Shown: one piece after another, positions 10,045 to 19,864 of the stretch
How positions within the stretch are numbered: the stretch's first letter is position 1
Layout: each line of letters begins with the position of its first letter
Assembly: GCA_013407085.1 (NCBI GenBank)
Contig: JACCGJ010023307.1
Coordinates: forward strand, 1-64,000
DNA length: 64,000 bases
Source: Atriophallophorus winterbourni
Taxonomy: Eukaryota > Platyhelminthes > Trematoda > Plagiorchiida > Microphallidae
Reading direction: 5' to 3'
The notes under the pieces: generated by a model
Told to the model about the DNA's origin: nothing
Database searches by the model: none
What the model saw: only the letters and a program-made list of their open reading frames with translations
Translations under genes and position numbers: made by a program

Positions 10045-10057
10045 TAAAAGACTTACC

Positions 10058-10460
10058 TATCCTAGTGCAGTCGTCGGTGCTTATTTTCAGTGATGACGCA
10101 AAGATTTGGCACAGGACTAAATCCACAGCCGACAGGCAGATCCTGCAACAGGATCTCCATATGATATATACCTGGTCTCTAGACAACTAGATGTCACTGA
10201 ATGCTACGACATACAGCTTATTGTCGCTTAACGGCAAGCTAATCAAGTTACGCATTAAGTTAATATTATCTAGGTCGTAATGTTATTAAACCCGCCTCCT
10301 CGGAAAAAGATTCAGGCGTGATTATCCAATCTGACTTAGGAAACTCAATGCAATGTCGACTCGCTGCCAGCAAAGCTGGAAGCAACTTAGGTCTCATTAG
10401 AAGAGTCCTATGTTCGTTTGACCTCAACAATTGACTGGACAACGTGCCGTGCGGTCGCAT
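10058..10460 (+). mobile_element. LINE reverse transcriptase fragment
   Basis: The plus strand reads LIFSDDAKIWHRTKSTADRQ, then ILQQDLHMIYTWSLDN. This is the block around the catalytic FADD motif (here FSDD) of CR1-like LINEs. Downstream codons decay into stops, with remnants equivalent to KDSGVIIQSDL and GSNLGLIRRVLC. Both ends are truncated. Confidence 0.65.
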
Positions 10461-10788
10461 TATTTTGAGCTCCTGACTATCAGGATATACTGTTCCTAAA
10501 CTTACACTTGTGTGGACATTTTATACGTTTTTGGACTCCTCTCAAAGTCAGTTTTCTGGATATACCACTCTCGTAGCGGTGTTCGATAATACGAGCAAAT
10601 TAGGATTTATCGTGATTTTCCCATATTTGATCTACGCGTGCAACTCTGTTAATACTCTTCAAGTCCTCAAAGGGATTAACGTCATCGGAAAGATCTTATT
10701 CTTCGCCGTCGACTGGTCATACGTTCAACATCGTGCGATCAACTACCGAAGAGTATCACCGGATTAAATTCTCATTTTGCTCTTCTTC

Positions 10789-11078
10789 ATGAACACTGAT
10801 TTTTTTGTCGCGCACACTATATTTATCACCGATCGCTCGACAGAGCCAATGCTTGTGCACAAACCACTGAAAAGTGCTGCTCATAACCCTGACCGGATGA
10901 CCCCAAAACGAAATCAAAGCGCACCGGGCTGCATGTGTGCGGTTTGCCGAAAGTCGGTAAGTCCTAAGGCAAAGTCTGTCGCGTGGTACGATTGGTTGTC
11001 GAAAGTTCATGTTAAATGCGACAAATCGCTGACCTCGGATTTAGTATCGATTAGTAATGGAGATAATTGCCCTGGTGT
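10789..11078 (+). pseudogene. CR1-like ORF1 N-terminal half with split PHD finger
   Basis: The frame runs from the ATG at 10789 into the left target-site duplication. Zinc ligands visible are CAVC (preceded by another Cys), an HVKC pair downstream, and the C of DNCPGV, which is the last part before the insertion. After the array and one copy of the 12-bp duplication are removed, the reading frame continues into YYCLVCK at 15450-15475. That supplies the last CxxC pair of a C4HC3 PHD-type finger. PHD fingers are known in ORF1 of CR1-group LINEs. The frame stops at 15621-15623 (tag), so ORF1 was already, or later became, broken. Confidence 0.7.
11067..11078 (+). repeat. 12-bp target-site duplication of the retrozyme array, left
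   Basis: TTGCCCTGGTGT is identical to 15437-15448 and lies within the PHD-finger codons of the host LINE. Confidence 0.9.
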
Positions 11079-11343
11079 GTTATAGGGTTCGTACAACGAA
11101 CCACGATGTTCAGACACAGAATCACAAAGTGATTCTTGGTCAAAGCACTCAAGGTGCTTGTGGATGACCAAAGTAAGCGTGTTGCTACATCCCAGCCTTA
11201 CACACCACTACCGGTTTCTGCTGTTTGCCGTCGTCAGGTGGAGACAGTAAGATCAGGTTCAGTGAGCCTTGAAACAGTGGATTAAAGGTAAACAAGATTA
11301 TACGTGTATGCCAACTGTTATATAGGGTTCGTACAACGAACCA
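11079..11343 (-). repeat. Inverted first unit of the array
   Basis: The left end reads the unit backwards (GGGTTCGTACAACGAACCAC..., CACCACTACCGGTTTCTG, GCCGTCGTCAGGTGGAGACA). At about 11343, in the middle of the second copy of the GGTTCGTACAACGAACC dyad region, the sequence flips to direct orientation (ACCAAGAATCCTTTGTGATC...). So the array is head-to-head at its left end, and the switch lies next to a self-complementary hairpin. Confidence 0.85.
11197..11251 (-). ncRNA. Hammerhead ribozyme copy in the inverted unit
   Basis: On the minus strand: CTTAC, CCAC, CTGACGA, GGC-AAACA-GC, GAAA, ACCGGT, A, GTGG, GTAA(G). One C is missing from stem II (GGC/GC), which weakens it; core residues are intact. 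Predicted cleavage follows the A complementary to plus-strand T11209. Confidence 0.75.
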
Positions 11344-11719
11344 AGGATGCTTACCAAGAATCCTTTGTGATCTGTGTCTGAACTCGTGGTTCGTTGTACG
11401 AACCTATATAACAGTTGGCAACAAGTATAATCTTGTTCACCTCTAATCCACTGTTTCAAGGCTCACTGAACCTGATCTTACTGTCTCCACCTGACTACGG
11501 CAAACAGCCAGAAACCGGTAGTGTTGTGTAAGGGATGGGGATGTGAGCAACACATTACTTTGGTCATCCACAAGCGCCTTGAGTGCTTTGACCAAGAATC
11601 ACTTTGTTATTCTGTGTCTGAACATCGTGGTTCGTTGTACGAACCCTATATAACAGTTGGCATACAAGTATAACCTTGTTTACCTTTAATCCACTTTTTC
11701 AAGGCTCACTGATCCTGAT

Positions 11720-11775
11720 CTTACTGTCTCCACCTGACGATGGCAAACAGCCAGAAACCGGTAGTGGTGTGTAAG
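11720..11775 (+). ncRNA. Type I hammerhead ribozyme, fully paired stem II variant
   Basis: Stem I outer CTTAC (11720-11724) pairs with GTAAG (11771-11775). Stem I inner CCAC (11730-11733) pairs with GTGG. The TGTCT/TGT internal loop lies between them. CTGACGA (11734-11740) is the first core strand. Stem II is TGGC-AAACA-GCCA. GAAA is the second core strand. ACC/GGT is stem III without a loop. GTA is the cleavage triplet, with the cut expected after 11763. All invariant core positions are present. The TGGC form (here, 12688 and 14138) closes stem II with a T-A pair, where most copies have a C·A mismatch. Confidence 0.85.
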
Positions 11776-12687
11776 GGATGGGGATGTGAGCAACACATAA
11801 CTTTGGTCATCCACAAGCGCCTTGAGTGCTTTGACCAAGAATCACTTTGTGATTCTGTGTCTGAACATCGTGGTTCGGTGTACGAACCCTATATAACAGT
11901 TGGCATACAAGTATAACCTTGTTTACCTTTAATCCACTGTTTCATAGCTCACTGAACCTGATCTTACTGTCTCCACCTGACGACGGCAAACAGCCTGAAA
12001 CCGGTAGTGGTGTGTAAGGGATGGGGATGTGAGCAACACATTACTTTGGTCATCCATAAGCGCCTTGAGTGCTTTGACCAAGAATCACTTTGTGATTCTG
12101 TGTCTGAACAACGTGGTTCGTTGTACGACCATATAACAGTTGGCATACAAGTATAATCTTGTTTACCTCTAATCCACTGTTTCAAGGCTCACTGAACCTG
12201 ATCTTACTGTCTCCACCGGACGACGGCAAACAGCCAGAAACCGGTAGTGGTGTGTAAGGGATGGGGATGTGAGCAACACATTACTTTGGTCATCCACAAG
12301 CGCTTTGAGTGCTTTGACCAAGAATCACTTTGTGATTCTGTGTCTGAACATCGTGGTTCGTTGTACGAACCGTATATAACAGTTGGCATACAAGTATAAT
12401 CTTGTTTACCTTTAATCCACTGTTTCAAGGCTCACTGAACCTGATCTTACTGTCTCCACCTGACGACGGCAAACAGCCAGAAACCGGTAGTGGTGTGTAA
12501 GGGATGGGGATGTGAGCAACACATGACTTTGGTCATCCACAAGCGCCTTGAGTGCTTTGACCAAGAATCACTTTGTGATTCTGTGTCTGAACATCGTGGT
12601 TCGTTGTACGACCCTATATAACAGTTGGCATACAAGTATAACCTTGTTTACCTTCAATCCACTGTTTCAAGGCTCACTGAACCTGAT

Positions 12688-12741
12688 CTTACTGTCTCCA
12701 CCTGACGATGGCAACACCAGAAACCGGTAGTGGTTTGTAAG
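12688..12741 (+). ncRNA. Hammerhead ribozyme copy with shortened stem II
   Basis: CTGACGA at 12702-12708 is followed by TGG-CAACA-CCA instead of TGGC-AAACA-GCCA. The paired deletions keep a 3-bp helix and a 5-nt loop. GAAACCGGTA is intact, with the cut expected after 12729. GTAAG is kept at 12737-12741. Confidence 0.75.
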
Positions 12742-14137
12742 GGATGAGATGTTTACAACACATTACTTTGGTCATCCACAAGCGCCCTTGAGTGCTTTGA
12801 CCAGAATCACTATGTGATTCTGTGTCTGAACATCGTGGTTCGTTGTACGAACCCTATATAACAGTTGGCATACAAGTATAATCTTGTTTACCTTTAATCC
12901 ACTGTTTCAAGGCTCACTGAACCTGATCGTACTGTCTCCACCTGACGACGGCAAACAGCCAGAAACCGGTAGTGGTGTGTAAGGGATGGGGATGTGAGCA
13001 ACACATTACTTTGGTCATCCACAAGCGCCTTGAGTGCTTTGACCAAGAATCACTTTGTGATTCTGTGGCTGAACATCGTGGTTCGTTGTACGAACCCTAT
13101 ATAACAGTTGGCATACAAGTATAATCTTGTTTACCTTTAATCCACTGTTTCAAGGCTCACTGAACATGATCTTACTGTCTCCACCTGACGACGGCAAACA
13201 GCCAGAAACGGTAGGGGTGTGTAAGGGATGGGGATGTGAGCAACACATTACTTTGGTCATCCACCAGCGCCTTGAGTGCTTTGACCAAGAATCACTTTGT
13301 GATTCTGTGTCTGAACATCGTGGTTCGTTGTACGAACCCTATATAACAGTTGGCATACAAGTATAGTCTTGTTCACCTTTAATCCACTGTTTCAAGGCTC
13401 ACTGAACCTGATCTTACTGTCTCCACCTGACGACGGCAAACAGCCAGAAACCGGTAGTGGTGTGCAAGGGATGGGGATGTAAGCAACACATTACTTTGGT
13501 CATCCATATGCGCCTTGAGCGCTTTGACCAAGAATCACTTTGTGGATTTCTGTTGTCTGACAGCGTGGTTTCTTTGTTACACCCATAATAACTTGGCATA
13601 CAGTATATCTGTGTTACCTTTAATCCACTGTTTCAAGGCTCACTGAACCTGACCTTACTGTCTCCACCTGACGACGGCAAACAGCCAGAAACCGGTAGTG
13701 GTGTGTAAGGGAGGGGATGTGAGCAACACATTACTTTGGTCATCCACAAGCGCCTTGAGTGCTTTGACCAAGAATCACTTTGTGATTCTGTGTCTGAACA
13801 TCGTGATTCGTTGTACGAACCCTATATAACAGTTGGCATACAAGTATAATCTTGTTTACCTTTAATCCACTGTTTCAAGGCTCACTGAACCTGATCTTAC
13901 TGTCTCCACCTGACGACGGCAAACAGCCAGAAACCGGTAGTGGTGTGTAAGGGATGGGGATGTGAGCAACACATTACTTGGTCATCCCAAGCGCCTGAGG
14001 GCTTTGACCAAGAATCACTTTGTGATTCTGTGTCCTGAACATCGTGGTTCGTTGTACGAACGCCTATATAACAGTTGGCATACAAGTATAATCTTGTTTA
14101 CCTTTAATCCACTGTTTCAAGGCTCACTGAACCTGAT

Positions 14138-14193
14138 CTTACTGTCTCCACCTGACGATGGCAAACAGCCAGAAACCGGTAGTGGTGTGTAAG
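14138..14193 (+). ncRNA. Type I hammerhead ribozyme, fully paired stem II variant
   Basis: This has the same layout as 11720-11775: CTGACGA at 14152-14158, stem II TGGC-AAACA-GCCA, GAAA, ACCGGT, and GTA with the cut expected after 14181. Outer CTTAC/GTAAG is intact. Confidence 0.85.
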
Positions 14194-14380
14194 GGATGGG
14201 GGTGTGAGCAACACATTACTTTGGTCATCCATAAGCGCCTTGAGTGCTTTGACCAAGAATCACTTTGTGATTCTGTGTCTGAACATCGTGGTTCGTTGTA
14301 CGAACCCTATATAACAGTTGGCATACAAGTATAATCTTGTTTACCTTTAATCCACTGTTTCAAGGCTCACTGAACCTGAT

Positions 14381-14436
14381 CTTACTGTCTCCACCTGACG
14401 ACGGCAAACAGCCAGAAACCGGTAGTGGTGTGTAAG
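14381..14436 (+). ncRNA. Type I hammerhead ribozyme, common variant of the array
   Basis: Representative of the commonest form: CTTAC/GTAAG and CCAC/GTGG stem I, CTGACGA (14395-14401), GGC-AAACA-GCC with a C·A at the base of stem II, GAAA, ACCGGT, and GTA with the cut expected after 14424. The same form recurs at 14638, 14881 and 15124 (CTGACGA starts), and with small changes at 12460, 12942, 13427, 13668 and 13910. 11977 is the same but has T instead of A before GAAA. Core-damaged copies: 11491 (CTGACTA), 12217 (CGGACGA), 15367 (ATAAA for GAAA context). 13185 has a disturbed stem III (GAAACGGTA). Confidence 0.85.
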
Positions 14437-15436
14437 GGATGGGGATGTGAGCAACACATTACTTTGGTCATCCACAAGCGCCTTGAGTGCTTTGACCAAG
14501 AATCACTTTGTGATTCTGTGTCTGAACATCGTGGTTCGTTGTACGAACCCTATATAACAGTTGGCATACAAGTATAATCTTGTTTACCTTTAATCCACTG
14601 TTTCAAGGCTCACTGAACCTGATCTTACTGTCTCCACCTGACGACGGCAAACAGCCAGAAACCGGTAGTGGTGTGTAAGGGATGGGGATGTGAGCAACAC
14701 ATTACTTTGGTCATCCACAAGCGCCTTGAGTGCTTTGACCAAGAATCACTTTGTGATTCTGTGTCTGAACATCGTGGTTCGTTGTACGAACCCTATATAA
14801 CAGTTGGCATACAAGTATAATCTTGTTTACCTTTAATCCACTGTTTCAAGGCTCACTGAACCTGATCTTACTGTCTCCACCTGACGACGGCAAACAGCCA
14901 GAAACCGGTAGTGGTGTGTAAGGGATGGGGATGTGAGCAACACATTACTTTGGTCATCCACAAGCGCCTTGAGTGCTTTGACCAAGAATCACTTTGTGAT
15001 TCTGTGTCTGAACATCGTGGTTCGTTGTACGAACCCTATATAACAGTTGGCATACAAGTATAATCTTGTTTACCTTTAATCCACTGTTTCAAGGCTCACT
15101 GAACCTGATCTTACTGTCTCCACCTGACGACGGCAAACAGCCAGAAACCGGTAGTGGTGTGTAAGGGATGGGGATGTGAGCAACACATTACTTTGGTCAT
15201 CCACAAGCGCCTTGAGTGCTTTGACCAAGAATCACTTTGTGATTCTGTGTCTGAACATCGTGGTTCGTTGTACGAACCCTATATAACAGTTGGCATACAA
15301 GTATAATCTTGTTTACCTTTAATCCACTGTTTCAAGGCTCACTGGACCTGATCTTACTGTCTCCACCTGACGACGGCAAACAGCCATAAACCGGTAGTGG
15401 TGTGTAAGGGATGGGGATGTGAGCAACACATTACTT

Positions 15437-15448
15437 TTGCCCTGGTGT
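15437..15448 (+). repeat. 12-bp target-site duplication of the retrozyme array, right
   Basis: TTGCCCTGGTGT, the exact partner of 11067-11078. Confidence 0.9.
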
Positions 15449-15911
15449 TTGTTATTATTGTCTGGTTTGCAAGGCCAAATCAACACCGTCAACCTCGGCG
15501 ACGAAAACCCCTGAATATGATATTGAGACGCGTCTAGATGGAATGGAATCCAGTATACAAAAACTAAATGAACTAATAATAAACGTCATAAAGACACCGT
15601 CGTTACTGCCGAATAGCCGGTAGATAATCCATCATACTCGAGCAGGCCAACATTTGCTCAGATAACCGCGCAGATGGTGACTAAAATGGGGAGTCGTTCG
15701 TTGGGATCAGTGACTCCTCGACTTAACGGAAACGAAAAAGGACTCAAAAGAACCACTGCTACTAAAATGACTGACTCAGATTATAAAACAAAATCCGCGG
15801 TTGTAAACCTTATGTCTATGTACAAACGTTACCGAGTCGCAGGAAACTCTGTTTGAAGCTAAGCAAAAACATGACTTTGCTGAGTGGTATAAACTCTGCA
15901 GTCTGCTGAGC

Positions 15912-16562
15912 TTGGCCGCAGTTACTACTTCATCAGTAGTTCGATTAAACCGCCACCTGAATTCTCCTCACAAGGATGATCCTCGCCTTTTAAGAATAAC
16001 GCTGCAATCTGCAGAAGACGTGGAAAACCTACTCTTAAATGCTTACATTCTTAGGGGTGTTCCAGAGACTACATGTCGTATCCATGCATATTTACCATGG
16101 TGGGAGCGAATGTCGTCGCAGAAATCTCGTGGAGATTGTAATCCGAGAAGTATTGTAATTCTAGGTGTTCCGGAAGGTGCTGCTGACGTACCTTCTCAAG
16201 AGAAGTCTGAACACGACCACAAACAATTGAAATATTTAGCCAAAACAATTGGTATTAAAAATGCCATACTTGTGGATGCTTTTAGGATACCGCGGTCTGC
16301 CAACTATAGAGGGCAATGTCCCAGCCCTTTAAAGCTAACCTTCTTCACAACCGAAATGACGGATACTATCAAACGTGAATGGAAAGCTAATAGAAAAAAC
16401 CTACCACAAAACGTCGTGTTGAGCTTGCCCAAGGTAAAAGCCGGAAGCAAGTTAACGGATGGTACTCACCCACAAACGCCTAGTGATGAGGTTCAAACAG
16501 AATATCATGCGATAGCTCCAAAAAACTTGAGTATTTCGACTCCAACCGAGTCGGCCCTCTAA
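15912..16562 (+). pseudogene. CR1-like ORF1 C-terminal half (RRM-like)
   Basis: The frame is a likely ORF1 continuation, not a separate gene. Early residues (TSSVVRLNRHLNSPHKDDPR, then LLRITLQSAEDVENLLLNAY) and a later block (SIVILGVPEG, KYLAKTIGIKNAILVDAFRI, then PLKLTFFTTEMTD and LPQNVVLSLPKV) resemble the RNA-binding, RRM-like part of LINE ORF1 proteins. The ATG is weak because the true frame enters from upstream, where 15674-15856 is a frameshifted piece. It ends two codons before the start of ORF2 sequence. Confidence 0.6.
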
Positions 16563-19319
16563 TAAATTTTCATGATTCGAACACCACGAACTTTATAAGA
16601 TGTTTATATACAAATGCACAAAGCCTGACATTATCGCCATTACAGAAACATGGTATTCTTTCCAATTGATTGAATTGAGGATATCAATTCCAAATATGAA
16701 TTTGATAAGGAACGATCGAGAGAGAAGCGGTGGTTGTGTTGCTCTGTATTACCATAATAGACTCCAGTGCCATCCAATAGACAAGACAGAATTCACGCTC
16801 GAGGATACAATTTGGTGCACTTAAACACTGATATCTGGTGAAGTCTGCATTATTGGTGTGGTCTACCGGTCCCCTTCATCCACGAAATCGTACAACGAAA
16901 GGTTGATCCAAGTGCTTCTGCGCTTGAATCGCACACAGCAAGAAACGACACTCATTATGGGTGATTTCAATCTGTCCACCCCTCATCTCTGGGACGATCA
17001 CTCCCCACAAACACAAGAATACCGATTTAGAGAGGTACTAGATTCAATCCCGTTATACAACCATGTCTACGAATGCACCCGGAGTTGAGGTTCTGACCGA
17101 ACTTCTGTCTTGGATTTGGTGTTAACATCGGAGGAACAATCTATCGAACCGATCGAATTCAAGGCTCCACTGGGTCTTCACGACCATTCAGTGCTTGTGT
17201 TCGACTATGTTTGCAATACTCAGCAATCGCTTACTCCGAATGGGGTGGTTCGACGGGTAGATAAATTGGCCCTGAGTAAATCTCACGTGCAGATTCCGCA
17301 TTATCAGACGGAAAATATAACCCCTGGCTCGCAATGGAATGAAGTTGTAGGTTTTCTGAAAATGAAGATAGACGAGAACTCGCCGATCGTTCAGAAAAGG
17401 TGCGTCGATGAACTTCGTTTTGTTGTCCGCAGCAGAACAAAAAAGTGGATAGCACTGAAGCGATCAGCGTGGGTGCAGCATAAAGCCAACACTACTTCTA
17501 CTTCTTCGCAACATTTCCGTACGTTACGCAAAAAAATAACTGCGCTTATTAGAGAGGATAAGGAAGCGCACCAATTGATGCTCCTGTCGAAAATGGAACG
17601 CAACCCTAAATTATTATACAAAATCATGTACGCGAAAGCAAAAGTCAAACCAGGTATTTTTCCCATCCAGAATGGCGAAAAAATCACTGAAACAGCGTTA
17701 GAAACCGCAAATACTCTGGCAATTTACTATTCTAAGTTCTTTGTGCCAAAGGTTTTAGTGGAACGTTCTGAGTATTCAATTGAAACTGGAATCGAAACGT
17801 TGTGCGATATTTCGATAAATCCAATGATTGTTGCAAGTCATTTGCTCAAACTGAAGGTAACAAAATCCCCAGGAGCGGATGGCATCACACCGGATGTGCT
17901 CAGGTTCTGTCACCGTCAGCTTTGTGAACCGATCTCCAGCCTGTTTAACTATTCGTTGATTAAGGGAGTTGTACCGAAAGTTTGGAAGTCCGGCGTGATA
18001 ACACCTGTCTTCAAAGGCGGTTGCCGATCTGACGCTGCAAATTATCGTCCCGTCTCACTTTTACCTGTTATTGCTAAGCTCATGGAACGTATAGTCTCGG
18101 AAAGAATAGTTGCACACTTCGAATAGCATAATTTGTTTTCGCCAGCGCAGCATGGATTCCGATCACACCGATCTTGTCTCACAAATCTTCTCCACACGTT
18201 AGACGACTGGACAAAGGTGATTGATAAAAGTTCTTGCATCCACGTCAGTTACCTAGACATTTTTAAAGCCTTTGACAGAGTCAATCATCATTTGCTTCTT
18301 CAAAAACTGATGCGTTTAGGAATATGTGATCCACTCCTCTCATGGTTGTGCGACTATCTGTCAGATCGCGACGCCCGAGTAAACGTTAACGGAGCGCTAT
18401 CCTGAACGTTCAAAACCACCAGTGGAGTCCCACAAAGGTCTGTGCTAGGCCCGCTCCTCTTTCTGTTGTACATAAATGATTTACCCACCCTCATATCGCC
18501 AAAAATGGTCCTGTTCGCGAGTGATATGAAAACTTGGACGCCAATAAGTTCTGCAGAGGATTGTGAGAAACTGCAAACGGATTTTGACAGCGTGTCGAAT
18601 TAGGCGGCCATGAATGACATGTCATTCAACATACAGGAATGTGAGATGCTTCATCAATGCAAGAATGTTCTTTGGACACATCGATTGGGAATTGAAAACC
18701 AAGCATGGAGCTCGTTAGAAAAAGATCTTGGAGTGTGGATTAGCGGGAACCTGAAGAGCACAGCGCACTGTCAGAACATATATCGACGAGCAAACAGATT
18801 GTTAGGTATCTTTCGAAGAATATTTGGAAGATTCTCTCTGGTAGCGTTACCAAGGATAATGAATGTCTATCTTCGCCCACGATGGAGTATGCGATAGACG
18901 TCTGGGCTCCTTGGCTGCGAATGGATATTGCACTTTTCGATGAAATCTATTACAGAGCAACAATGTTAGTGATGGGTCTTCGCAATCTTTCCGTGTACGG
19001 AAGATTGCGACGTCTTGGTCTATGCGACTTTACCTAAAGGTGGATACGACGCGATATTAATCTGACTTATAGAATTGTGTCTACCGAAGGACATCCACTG
19101 AAACACTTGCTTGATGTGTGTGAAGGGAAAGTGACACGCGGACACACCTTATCCCTTTACGTCCCAAGTTCCCGTCGGCGCGATTTTTTCGCCATACGTG
19201 CTGTATTTCTTTGGAATTCCCTACCCCAACATGTGGTGGACTCTCCTTGCCTGGCGGCATTTAAAGTGAAATTGGACTTACATATGCGAAAGAATAACAT
19301 TCGTGAGCCTTACATTTGA
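16563..19319 (+). pseudogene. CR1-like ORF2: endonuclease and reverse transcriptase, broken
   Basis: Endonuclease: PDIIAITETWYS, RSGGCVALYYHNRLQ, IIGVVYRSPSST, GDFNLS, SVLDLVLTSEE, and a final DHSVLVFDYV where SDH is expected. Reverse transcriptase: KSPGADGITPDVL, NYRPVSLLPVIAKLMERIVS, QHGFRSHRSCLTNLL, YLDIFKAFDRVNHH, TSGVPQRSVLGPLLFLLYIND, then FASD in place of FADD at 18514-18525. The C-terminal end is LWNSLPQHVVDSP to the stop at 19317-19319. Interruptions occur near 16822, 17087, 18124, 18403, 18601 and 18895. The protein would be retrotransposition machinery acting at chromosomal target sites; this copy cannot make it. Confidence 0.8.
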
Positions 19320-19447
19320 TATTCTCTATTGCTTTTATACTATTGTATTTTTTCATGTTCTATTAATACCGTCATCCTGTGGTGTTGTAAAGTATCACCT
19401 TTTTTAACCATAAATCTTTGAATTTGAAAAATTTGAATTTGTCTGCA

Positions 19448-19710
19448 AATTTATTCTAACCTACATCCGCGCTCATATCGAATATTGTATACCGGCATGG
19501 GATCCTTGGTTGAAAAAAAGATACTCAGCTATTGGAAACTCCAAAGCGCAGAGCGTCAAAAACTCGTTCTGGGACTTTCTATTTATCCATATGAAATGAG
19601 ACTTAAAATATTGAAATTACATTTAGCACAATGCAGGCGGCAACGAGGAGCAGTAATCTTCATTTGGACAGTGCTTAATATAAAATCATCCTTGCAGTCG
19701 TTTGTTTCAT
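19448..19710 (+). mobile_element. CR1-like LINE C-terminal fragment
   Basis: The plus strand reads FILTYIRAHIEYCIPAWDPW, then KLVLGLSIYPYEMRLKILKL, then RRQRGAVIFIWTVL. This is the thumb-to-C-terminal stretch of a CR1-type protein. It begins right after the 3' end of the previous LINE and is truncated at both ends. Confidence 0.65.
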
Positions 19711-19864
19711 GTTTCCTATAACACATATTTTCGTGGTAGCTAATCTAAACTTTGCCAACAGCATAGCACGTTAAAGTGATGCAAATGTGCATTCTCCGTT
19801 CACAATGTGCAATTGTGGAACAGTTTACCTACTCACGTGGTACAATCCAGAACCATAGCCCTTT

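Larger units (their letters stand above)
11079..15436 (+). mobile_element. Hammerhead-ribozyme tandem array (metazoan retrozyme type), about 18 x 243 bp
   Basis: Units repeat with a period of 243 bp (240-243). CTGACGA-box starts in direct orientation are at 11491, 11734, 11977, 12217, 12460, 12702, 12942, 13185, 13427, 13668, 13910, 14152, 14395, 14638, 14881, 15124 and 15367. One further unit at the left end is inverted. Each unit holds a type I hammerhead plus other inverted repeats: GGTTCG-TTGTA-CGAACC, AATCAC-TTT-GTGATT, and TTGGTC...GACCAA. There is no open frame that could code for a protein. The exact 12-bp duplicated flanks show insertion as a unit into a CR1-like LINE. Published metazoan retrozymes are tandem repeats of a few hundred bp with type I hammerheads that yield circular RNAs; this array fits. 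Circular RNA output is an inference. Confidence 0.9.
10500..19445 (+). mobile_element. CR1-like LINE, near full length, defunct, with a retrozyme array inserted
   Basis: In order: a 5' region from about 10500; ORF1 with a PHD-type zinc finger (10789-11078, resuming at 15437); an RRM-like ORF1 half (15912-16562); an endonuclease (about 16600-17210); a reverse transcriptase (about 17830-18560); the C-terminal region to 19319; and a 3' end CATCCTGTGGTGTTGTAAAGT closing with TTGAATTTGAA-type repeats near 19420-19440. The 4.36-kb insertion at 11079-15436 is the hammerhead array. Stops and frameshifts occur throughout, and the catalytic FADD is changed to FASD (18514-18525). The same subfamily recurs truncated on the minus strand at 25190-25930. 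Confidence 0.85.

Noticed and set aside
10777..10788. TTG at 10777 as the ORF1 start
   Set aside because: In a eukaryotic LINE the in-frame ATG at 10789 is the more plausible start; the upstream codons show no conserved content.
11964..14192. Repeated 60-76 codon frames every ~243 bp (for example SYNEPRCSDTESQSDSWSKHS)
   Set aside because: They recur because the unit is tandemly repeated. Frames differ in length through indels, no frame runs through all units, and the conserved feature is RNA structure instead.
11079..15436. Interpretation of the array as a CRISPR array or a simple centromeric satellite
   Set aside because: There are no unique spacers between repeats, the organism is eukaryotic, and the exact target-site duplication plus ribozyme in every unit point to a mobile element.
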